Positions 56,930 through 64,000 of a stretch of 64,000 bases of DNA are shown in pieces; the stretch's first letter is position 1; each line of letters starts with the position of its first letter. This DNA is from Adineta steineri. Its lineage: Eukaryota > Rotifera > Eurotatoria > Adinetida > Adinetidae. The notes beneath the pieces were generated by a model that made no database searches, was not told where the DNA came from, and was given only the letters and a program-made list of their open reading frames with translations. The stretch is from assembly GCA_905250115.1 (NCBI GenBank), contig CAJNOI010000070.1, forward strand, positions 293,856-357,855, in the 5' to 3' direction. Both the position numbers and the translations under genes were made by a program.

Positions 56930-57919
56930 ATGTTAGTGGAAGAAACATTCAATTTCTTAACGCGTCTACTCAATTATATTTTTGCTATACCTATGTTGAT
57001 CTTAGGTATAACTGGATCGATTTTAATTGTTATAGTCATAACCCAAAAACGTACATTTCGACAAAATACAAATCTTACATATTTATTAGCAGGTGCCATT
57101 ATGACTGGCATTCATCTACCAACTATTTATATTCAAATGATTCTTGTTTATGGTTTCAATGTTTCATTAATGAATACAAATGAAGCTGCTTGTCGTGAAC
57201 ATACTTATTTACGTTATGTAACAACAGTAGCAGCTATTTCTTTTCCATGTTGGGCTGCTTTTGATCAATATGTTGGTACTTCAAGAAGTGCTATCATTCG
57301 AAATCGTTGGGGTTCTCTTCGTATTGTTCGATTAGTTATTGTTTGTACCGTAATCTTTTGGTTCCTGTTCTATATACCAATCATTTTCTTTACGGGAATT
57401 ACAAATGGTGTTTGTAATTTTAAACCTAGTTTATATACAACACTCACTACTTATATATTTACACCTCTTGTCTATGGTCTAGGTCCTGTCGGCGTGATTA
57501 CTTATTGTATATTAGGTACAGTAAAAAATCTTCGTTTGAATAATATCCATAGATCTCATGAGAAGCTTGCAAAACAAGTTCGTGCAATGTTAATTCCACA
57601 ACTTATAATTCTTGCAATATCCGGAATTCCATTTGGTTTTCAAAATATTTATCTTGATATGACTAGTCATATTGCAAAAGATGCTAAACGAATTGCAATC
57701 GAAAATTTTCTTGGTCAAGTTGTTTTGATTTTTTATCATTTTAATTACGTGTTTACCTTCTATATCTACGTTTATAAATCGAGTGAATTTAGAAAAGTAT
57801 TGAGAAAACAAGTTCCTAGATGTATTCGAGCCTGCCCGATTTATCCAACCGATGTTATAATTAACAATTCAATCAAACCTTTAGAAATCAATCAAACAAA
57901 TTTTACACAAACAGTTTAG
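56930..57919 (+). CDS. Rhodopsin-like G-protein-coupled receptor
   Basis: An intronless 329-residue seven-helix protein. TM1 is LNYIFAIPMLILGITGSILI with the following QKRTFRQNTNLTYLLA. The TM3 end AAFDQYVGTSR replaces DRY with DQY. TM4 is LVIVCTVIFWFLFYIPIIFF, TM5 LVYGLGPVGVITYCILG, TM6 PQLIILAISGIPFGFQN and TM7 FYHFNYVFTFYIYVYKSSEF. Cysteines EAACREH and GVCNFK can form the conserved disulfide. There is an N-glycosylation site (NVS) in loop 1. The same FRQ/FRNN after TM1 and the GVC motif link it to the receptor at 10241. An orphan peptide receptor is likely. Confidence 0.87.
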   Translation: MLVEETFNFLTRLLNYIFAIPMLILGITGSILIVIVITQKRTFRQNTNLTYLLAGAIMTGIHLPTIYIQMILVYGFNVSLMNTNEAACREHTYLRYVTTVAAISFPCWAAFDQYVGTSRSAIIRNRWGSLRIVRLVIVCTVIFWFLFYIPIIFFTGITNGVCNFKPSLYTTLTTYIFTPLVYGLGPVGVITYCILGTVKNLRLNNIHRSHEKLAKQVRAMLIPQLIILAISGIPFGFQNIYLDMTSHIAKDAKRIAIENFLGQVVLIFYHFNYVFTFYIYVYKSSEFRKVLRKQVPRCIRACPIYPTDVIINNSIKPLEINQTNFTQTV

Positions 57920-58337
57920 ACTTATCAAATTCAGTCTCTGATGTTGTGTGTATTGTGAATTTTGTTTAGTGTTTGTTCGTACATATAAAAAGAATAAAAT
58001 TAAAAGATTTGCTTAAATACTGTTATATATAGAGAACAGAATGATTTAGTCTTACGTAGTATTCTTCAATATATCTATTGTTAGTATCTGACATCTATGT
58101 GTTCGCATCCATTATATAATCATCTATATTCGAATGTAAAACAGTATATCTATTGTTCATTTTTCTAAATTTATTACATTATTTTATCAGAATTAAAGAA
58201 TCCTGTTGCTCTACTTTCATTGGTTAATAAGATATCACTATTCAAATAATAGGAACGTGCTTGTAGTTATCACTCTTTCATTCTAATTTATACACTGTTT
58301 TTATTCGTCAAAAAGTATTCTATCTATCTTCATCATC
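57920..58337. other. Intergenic, no feature recognised
   Basis: About 400 bp of AT-rich sequence between two plus-strand genes. Confidence 0.5.
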
Positions 58338-59717
58338 ATGTATACCATCATTAAAGCTTCATCAATTCTAATTAAATGCTCAAATCCACCTAAGAATGAA
58401 ACTGAATCAATTACTTGTATGGCAGTGGAATCAAATACAAAATCTTTTCCAATTCATATGATATGGATATATGCAAATAAATTGAATATATCGAAAGATA
58501 AATTCATGCCATCACTTGAATTACAATCGACATTATCGGATACACTCAATCATTTCTCAATTTTAGCTGGTCGAATTATAGAAGATTCAAATGGTAATGC
58601 TACTATTCATTTAAATAATGAAGGTGTTTTATTTACAGAAGCACAATGTCAAGATCAAACATTGGATTATTTTATTAATCGAGCAATAGATGATGATGAA
58701 TTTGATTACAACAATATAAATTCATCGGATTTAGAAGTTCCAGCTTCTCGTGATTGGACAGGACCAATGATGTCTATACAAATAACACGTCTTCAATGTG
58801 GATCAGTTATTTTATCGATTTCGGCATTTCATTGTTTAATGGATGCACAAAGTGCAGCTCATTTTATTAATACTTGGGCATCTGGTGGAAATACACCAAA
58901 ACATCATCCAATGTTCGATAAATCATTTGTTCTTTTATCATCAGATGAACTTTTAAACAATTCCATTACTCGTCCATCTGATTGTGTTTTTAATCGAAAT
59001 ATTATTCCATCATCTACATCAGCATTTATCCAAGTTCAACAACAACAACGTGTTATTACTAAAGTTTACCATTTTTCTACGAATGAATTGAAAAATATCA
59101 AAGCAGAAGCTATGAAAAATCTTTCATCAACGGTTGATTATATTAGTACTTATGATGCTCTTTATGCTCACATGATTTTAACTATTGCTAGTGCTACACA
59201 AACATCATTTACTGAGAAAAATAAAATCAAAATTCTTCAATCATTCAATGGACGATCAAGTTTTGTAGGATCTTATTCATCGGCAGTACTTCATTATTTT
59301 GGTTCATTTCCATTTTGGCTTTATAGCAAAGTAATAACACAAGAGCCACCAACTCTTTCGTCTTTAGCTCAATTGATACATGAAATGTATACAAAACAAA
59401 GTGAAAAATCATTAAAATATTATAATGCTTATTTATCCACTGATGATGGTAACATTCGAAAGAATCAAGTTGCTGCCGATATCATCAATCGAGATTTCCA
59501 TTGTACTTCATGGCGAAAAGTATATATGCTAGATGCTAGGTTTGGTAGCACTAATAATTATCCTATTTACAGTGGACCTACAAAACAACAATATCCAAGA
59601 TATTTTGTTATGATGGATACACATCGAAGAGATGAATCAGTCAATATTTTACTAGGATTAAGAGAACAAGATTATCAAAGATTACATGAGCAGAATATTA
59701 TACATAAATATAGATAA
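58338..59717 (+). CDS. BAHD-type acyltransferase
   Basis: An intronless 459-residue protein in the HXXXD acyltransferase superfamily. FPIHMIWIYANKL and LQSTLSDTLNHFSILAGRI form the N-terminal strand-helix region. The active-site motif HCLMD (H165-D169) sits in SISAFHCLMDAQSAAHFINTWA. A second-domain segment reads YISTYDALYAHMILTIA and FNGRSSF. The family DFGWG motif is replaced by DARFGST, so the structural role is weakened but the catalytic histidine is kept. Plants and fungi use these enzymes to acylate specialised metabolites with acyl-CoA. Family rarity in animals and lack of introns suggest acquisition from one of them. It converges with the SDR gene (107-bp spacer). Confidence 0.85.
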   Translation: MYTIIKASSILIKCSNPPKNETESITCMAVESNTKSFPIHMIWIYANKLNISKDKFMPSLELQSTLSDTLNHFSILAGRIIEDSNGNATIHLNNEGVLFTEAQCQDQTLDYFINRAIDDDEFDYNNINSSDLEVPASRDWTGPMMSIQITRLQCGSVILSISAFHCLMDAQSAAHFINTWASGGNTPKHHPMFDKSFVLLSSDELLNNSITRPSDCVFNRNIIPSSTSAFIQVQQQQRVITKVYHFSTNELKNIKAEAMKNLSSTVDYISTYDALYAHMILTIASATQTSFTEKNKIKILQSFNGRSSFVGSYSSAVLHYFGSFPFWLYSKVITQEPPTLSSLAQLIHEMYTKQSEKSLKYYNAYLSTDDGNIRKNQVAADIINRDFHCTSWRKVYMLDARFGSTNNYPIYSGPTKQQYPRYFVMMDTHRRDESVNILLGLREQDYQRLHEQNIIHKYR

Positions 59718-59824
59718 TGAAATGTGTACTTTATTTTTTTTATCATTTCTTGTTATAGTTTTTAATATATATTTCAGAGACACCCTAGTAAGTAAGAGAA
59801 GAAAAAAAAAGAATAAGTTAGAGT

Positions 59825-60589
59825 TTATTGTTTCATGTATTTTTCAAATTCATCAGCAGTTTCTTCTCGCCATCTTGAAAGAGCTGGACGACCTTCAGTA
59901 ATATCACGTAAATTCCAAGCCATACGTTTATGATCTATTTCATTAGTAACACTATTATCTGGACAGAGAATATAAAATTGTTTTTGTTCAATTTTTTCAA
60001 ACATATAAGAAGCAACTTGATCTGCAGTCCATGCTGAATCCGGTTTACTTGTCGATGCACCTTGAGTCATTCCAGTATATGTATATCCTGGAATAAGAAG
60101 ATATACATCGATGTTTGTCTTACGAAGATCATAAGAAAGATGTTCTGCCAATGATTTAACAGCAGCTTTTGAAGCATTATATGCTGGATTTCCAGGTGGA
60201 TTAGTAATTCCTTGTTTGGATCCAGTAATGACAATTGTTGCTTTTTTATTTTCAATTAACGGAAGAATAGCTGCAATTCCATTGACTACGCCAAATAAAT
60301 TTGTATCCATTAATTTACGCCATCCATCTGGATCAGTCCATGAAGGTTTTAATCCAATACCTGCATTAAGCATAATAAAATCGATAGGTCGTTCTTTAAT
60401 TGCATCTGTCACTTTGTGCCATTCATTTGCATTGGAAACATCGATTTGAAATGTTTCTGCTTCAATATTGTCTTTAAATTCGGCTCGATCAATCAGTAGA
60501 AGTGAATGAGTTTTTGCCAATTGTCTAGCTACAGCATTACCAATTCCTGATGCCGCTCCTGTTATAATAGCAAGTGGTTTTGTCGTCAT
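59825..60589 (-). CDS. Short-chain dehydrogenase/reductase (SDR)
   Basis: A 254-residue intronless protein. Classical SDR motifs are all present: the cofactor loop TGAASGIG at the N-terminus, LLLIDR after beta-2 (acidic end, favouring NAD), DVSN, LNAGIG, the catalytic serine in VITGSKQG, and YNASK (Y-x3-K). The product is a cytosolic NAD(P)-dependent oxidoreductase. The substrate cannot be predicted; the C-terminal region (LSRWREETADEFEKYMKQ) is specific to a subgroup. A bacterial- or fungal-type origin is possible, but SDRs are also common in animals. Confidence 0.9.
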   Translation of the reverse strand: MTTKPLAIITGAASGIGNAVARQLAKTHSLLLIDRAEFKDNIEAETFQIDVSNANEWHKVTDAIKERPIDFIMLNAGIGLKPSWTDPDGWRKLMDTNLFGVVNGIAAILPLIENKKATIVITGSKQGITNPPGNPAYNASKAAVKSLAEHLSYDLRKTNIDVYLLIPGYTYTGMTQGASTSKPDSAWTADQVASYMFEKIEQKQFYILCPDNSVTNEIDHKRMAWNLRDITEGRPALSRWREETADEFEKYMKQ

Positions 60590-60842
60590 TTCAGATATAA
60601 ATGATGAAAAAGAGAATAGTTTTGTCTATCGTGTCTTTATCGAGAACGTAAATATAACCAACTAACCACGTGGAGTTAATGAAATACAAAGAGAATAAAA
60701 GAACGACTAAAAACAATGTTATGGGCGAGTAGAAGAACGAAAAAAGAAAAAGAAAAGAACGAGAATAGAATGATGAATATTTGCCTTGTTTCTATAGTAG
60801 TAGTCATATAAGAAACGTTTTTTTTATTTATTTCAGAGAATG

Positions 60843-61507
60843 CATCCTATTCCGCGATGTTGAACATTGGAGGAATCAGTTCCGCACCGGAATCGATTCC
60901 GTCCAATTCCGGGAACTCGATCGACACACAACATAAGACACCCAGTCAAGATTGATCGAGTTCGACCGAATTCCGGAATTGCACGGAATTCCCACCGATT
61001 CCGGAATTGCACAGAATTCCTACCGATTCCGGAATTGCGGGAATTGGTTCCGATTCCGGAATTCCGTGCCGGAATCACACCATCCACCTCACCCACATTT
61101 GTTGTGTTGTGTTGATAAGTTATCCCGTTTGAATACGATCCAATTCCGNNNNNNNNNNGAATACGATCCAATTCCGTTGCGGAATTCCGGGAATTGCATC
61201 AAGACAGAATTTAGTGGAATTGGACGGAATTCCTGGGAATTTCTACCGATTCCCACCAATTCCGGAATTGCGTGAACTACTTCTAGTTACGGGATTACAT
61301 GGAATTCCTACCGATTCCGGAATTATACGGAATTCCTACCGATTCCGGAATTATACGGAATTCCTACCAATTCCGGAATTGGACGGAACTCGATCAATTT
61401 TCGAGTCGGCATCGGATATTATGTGTCGATCGAGTTCCCGGAATTGAACGGAATCGATTCCGGAGCGGAACTGGTTCCTGAAATGTTCAACATTGCGGAA
61501 TAGGATG
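60843..61507. mobile_element. Non-autonomous element with long TIRs and GGAATTCC repeats
   Basis: The left end CATCCTATTCCGCGATGTTG and the inverted right end CATCCTATTCCGCAATGTTG start TIRs of roughly 90 bp; both reach a block containing GATCGA and ACACA. The interior consists of repeated ACGGAATTCCTACCGATTCC-type units, palindromic around GGAATTCC. No transposase is encoded. A relic copy is at 7745-8011. A small gap lies inside. Confidence 0.85.
61149..61158. other. Assembly gap, 10 N, with duplicated flanks
   Basis: Both sides read GAATACGATCCAATTCCG (61131-61148 and 61159-61176). The gap probably marks an unmerged overlap. Confidence 0.9.
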
Positions 61508-61632
61508 ACTGCTCTTATTTCAGTCTTATAAGTTACTATCATATGATCTATTACAAACTTTATAAACTTAGATGAATTATATGCAAATGTTTTCTATATA
61601 AAAAAAGTTTATTTTATTGTCAAATAAAAAAA

Positions 61633-63909
61633 TTAAATCATATAAAAAATACAAATAGTTGAAATTGTATCAGCATTATCATCCCATCGTCCACAAACTT
61701 GAATATCATCTTGAACACGTATTTTTTTCTTTAACAGACCCTTCTTATATTCATCTTTAGTTGGAACAATATGATCATGACCATTCTGAATTTTGATTAC
61801 ATTGGCATTAGGTATTATCATATGAATCAATATTTCTTCATTTTTATGTACGACACCCTGAAGAGGTTCAATTAGTATACAATTATGTACTTTGAAAGTT
61901 AAATATGTCATAGGGAAAGTGAATGCATTAGTTATATTTGACACACGCAAACGCATATTGATAGCACCTTGATATGTCTGTTCATTATTAGTATTTGCAA
62001 ATATATCTATATTATAAAGACCATCTACAGGCGGGGCAATATAACAATTAAATATGTCACGATTAGTTTCATCTCGTTGACAAAATGTATGTAAATTGCG
62101 TGGATATTCATCTTTACCTACTTTCAATGTAGCAAACATATTAACATGTTTTGGTGTTCGAATAGAAATTTTAAATAAATTTTCACTTATTTCATTAAAA
62201 CCTTGTTTGGGCGATAATAAATTCAAACCAAGTTGATAATAAATCGATCGCATAATAGGTAAACTAAGAAATTCTGCTCTGCTAATTTCTGGTGCAAGCA
62301 ATTGATATCCTGAACAATAGTGTGTGTAGATAAATTCTTCAGGTGATGTAAGAAAATAGAAATCTTCGAGTTTATTCTCATTATCTCTACCACCTGCACC
62401 CCATGTTGGATCGACTAAATAAGTATAATTATCCAATACAATGCTATTCCATGCGTGAGGTGATTTGTTGAGTTCTTCGTTTGTTTTTACCAAATTATTT
62501 TTAGCATAACCGCTAATTTCATAACAGTCAATACCTAACAATGAGCAACATTCATGATAGAGACTAGCAAAACCTCGGCAGACTCCTTGTCTTGTACGAA
62601 AAACGGACTCAGCAGCATTAATATTACAATGCAATGCATATTTAATATAGTGACCGATCCAACAGAAGAGTAACCATGCATATTCTAATTTATTTGTTCC
62701 ATGTCTTTTAATCGTATCTGTAAGATCCTTCATTGAGCTAATTGCTGACCATTGTTGAATGAGATCACGAAATCGTTTATTAGCGACAACTGCGTCACGT
62801 TGTTGACGAAAATTAGTATCGATACAGGTTTTCTTAGTATCAGCACTAATTTTAATCTCACGACTGTTGGCAAGAGTAATAGCCTTCTGACGATTTGCCT
62901 GTCCATTAGTAGTGGTAGTAACATTCAACATTGACTTGTGTTGATTTTTAAGAGCATCCGCCACCGATTGTTTAATAAGATCCTGTAATAACATTGGTTG
63001 CTGTTCAATAATTGCATTAACGAGTGTTCTTTTTAAATCGTCAAATAAATTATTAAGTTCATTCGAGTTTTCTTTTGTTGGATTGGCACGTTTTTCGATT
63101 GTTTGTACTAGCGTATCTTGTAATCGATCAATAGTATCGAAGTTGAGTGTTGTTGACCCAAGTGTACCAATATTATTAAACAGACTTTGTCTTACATCGT
63201 GTTCAGCTGTTGTAATTAGAGTGTTTTGAAGTTGTTCTAAGTTCGTTGGTAATGGTTGCTGTGAACTTGACTTTTGTTTCATCTTCGGTGTCGAAGAATT
63301 AACTAAAGGAGAACTGCTCTTGTCATACTCTTGTGATACATCAACATCAGTATTGACTATTGGATCTTCGAATGCTTTCTTTCCTTGCCTTAATGGTTTT
63401 ACAGATGTTTGATGATCAATTGTGGCGTCGACTTCAGTTTGAATTGGCACCGTTGAACGATCACGACGACGACGGTGACTGGTTGGGTGTGGTATAGTTG
63501 ATCTGGATGGAATAGATTTATTTTGTTGTACAATTTGTTCTACTGCTTCAAACATCTCATTAACGTTATTGTAAACACCCTTTACTTTTGGCCACTCTTT
63601 TGTCCATTGTTCATGATTACTCTTATTATAACAGAAGACAAAGATAAAATTTAGGTGAGGGGCATCATGAATGATCGGCACTGTCTCTCTTCCTAATGCA
63701 CCTGAGATCATCATAATAGTATTTTCATAATTACTTTCGTAAAAGTGATTCATAAACAAATCAGCATCGGTAAAAGTATTCAGAGAATTAGTAATTGCCT
63801 GTAGACCATTGAATAAATCTGAATTGTTCTTCTTTAATTCATCGACATTAGAGGCTAACAAGAAGAGATGATACTTTTTTGTATCGTTTGAGTCAAGTAG
63901 ATGTGCCAT
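61633..63909 (-). CDS. Transglutaminase-core (kyphoscoliosis-like) protein with ART-type N-terminal module
   Basis: An intronless 758-residue protein. Residues 1-135 form a Rossmann-like module (YHLFLLASN, NTIMMISGALGRETVPIIHD, APHLNFIFVFCYNKSNHEQW, KVKGVYNNV) related to the N-terminus of the double-ART protein at 31493. A charged, disordered and helical region follows to about 370. The transglutaminase-like core has a complete triad: C444 (RQGVCRGFASLYHECC), H485 (SPHAWNSI) and D500 (VDPTWG), as in kyphoscoliosis-peptidase-type proteins. Two beta-rich blocks follow (LFKISIRTPKHVNMFATLKV, GVVHKNEEILIHMIIP). It may be a cysteine peptidase or crosslinking enzyme, or a scaffold. It has no signal peptide. 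Confidence 0.85.
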   Translation of the reverse strand: MAHLLDSNDTKKYHLFLLASNVDELKKNNSDLFNGLQAITNSLNTFTDADLFMNHFYESNYENTIMMISGALGRETVPIIHDAPHLNFIFVFCYNKSNHEQWTKEWPKVKGVYNNVNEMFEAVEQIVQQNKSIPSRSTIPHPTSHRRRRDRSTVPIQTEVDATIDHQTSVKPLRQGKKAFEDPIVNTDVDVSQEYDKSSSPLVNSSTPKMKQKSSSQQPLPTNLEQLQNTLITTAEHDVRQSLFNNIGTLGSTTLNFDTIDRLQDTLVQTIEKRANPTKENSNELNNLFDDLKRTLVNAIIEQQPMLLQDLIKQSVADALKNQHKSMLNVTTTTNGQANRQKAITLANSREIKISADTKKTCIDTNFRQQRDAVVANKRFRDLIQQWSAISSMKDLTDTIKRHGTNKLEYAWLLFCWIGHYIKYALHCNINAAESVFRTRQGVCRGFASLYHECCSLLGIDCYEISGYAKNNLVKTNEELNKSPHAWNSIVLDNYTYLVDPTWGAGGRDNENKLEDFYFLTSPEEFIYTHYCSGYQLLAPEISRAEFLSLPIMRSIYYQLGLNLLSPKQGFNEISENLFKISIRTPKHVNMFATLKVGKDEYPRNLHTFCQRDETNRDIFNCYIAPPVDGLYNIDIFANTNNEQTYQGAINMRLRVSNITNAFTFPMTYLTFKVHNCILIEPLQGVVHKNEEILIHMIIPNANVIKIQNGHDHIVPTKDEYKKGLLKKKIRVQDDIQVCGRWDDNADTISTICIFYMI

Positions 63910-64000
63910 GGTATCGTCGAAAAAATTATAGTAATATGTAATAATTCTTTTGTTATTGGTTTTAATTCTATACTAAACAGGATCTAAATAGATTTAAAAA
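63910..64000. other. 5' flank of the transglutaminase-core gene
   Basis: AT-rich, 91 bp to the window edge. No motif recognised. Confidence 0.4.

Noticed and set aside
60833..61542. Several ORFs with repeated 'RFRNSGIGRNS'-type text
   Set aside because: They are low-complexity translations of GGAATTCC palindromes in the TIR element.
1..64000. Bacterial contamination as the source of GH78, TenA and YscW genes
   Set aside because: They share the AT-rich composition and contig with intron-containing animal genes. The ThiD-TenA gene itself has rotifer-type introns.

Overview
The window looks like AT-rich genomic DNA of a bdelloid rotifer, probably from the Adineta/Rotaria group. I inferred this from content, not a database match. 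Animal genes with very short GT-AG introns (about 50-70 bp) sit beside intronless genes of bacterial, fungal or plant type. Lineage-expanded families are present: F-box/LRR, NAD:arginine ADP-ribosyltransferases, NHL and FG-GAP propeller proteins, and rhodopsin-like GPCRs with DQY instead of DRY. There are also many short fold-back elements and TGTGGG-like repeats, the motif reported for bdelloid telomeres.

Layout: 1-2043 (-) is the 5' part of the RNA polymerase II largest subunit. 2346-3590 (-) is a strongly diverged alpha-tubulin-like gene. 4142-5274 (+) is a secreted fibrinogen-domain lectin. 5792-6545 holds two miniature inverted-repeat transposons. 6781-7432 (+) is a four-exon double zinc-finger gene. 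7433-10240 is a repeat-rich gap with transposon relics. 10241-11314 (-) is a GPCR. 12070-13935 (-) is a ThiD-TenA thiamin-pyrimidine fusion. 15950-17060 (-) is a dead Merlin/ISXO2-type transposase split by an LTR-retroelement remnant. 18226-20599 (-) is a secreted PAN-like/NHL protein. 22776-23198 (-) is an SRPBCC-fold protein. 24217-27147 (-) is a GH78 alpha-L-rhamnosidase.

28034-29098 (+) is a PARP-like ADP-ribosyltransferase. A 1.6-kb inverted duplication, each arm a complete six-exon purple acid phosphatase gene, encloses 30.8-38.2 kb. Between the arms lie a double-ART protein, a broken F-box/LRR gene and an LRR fragment. After it come a small LIR-motif protein (40346-40837), a YscW/YbaY-type protein (41693-42025), an unknown protein (42744-43367), a gapped F-box/LRR gene built of 141-bp exon-intron units (45136-47496), a U-box/transmembrane/NHL fusion (48490-50461), an FG-GAP protein (51500-53086), a small secreted Cys-rich protein (54981-55318), a second GPCR (56930-57919), a BAHD acyltransferase (58338-59717), an SDR (59825-60589), a long-TIR element (60843-61507) and a transglutaminase-core protein (61633-63909).

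The genes do not form one pathway. Housekeeping genes (RPB1) are interleaved with environmental-sensing, surface-recognition and apparently acquired metabolic genes. The most unusual items are the U-box-TM-NHL architecture, the tubulin homologue without its GTP signature, the N-terminal module shared by the ART and transglutaminase proteins, and a 13-locus family of telomere-like hairpins. Three assembly gaps (5440-5539, 45431-45863, 61149-61158) limit what can be said locally.
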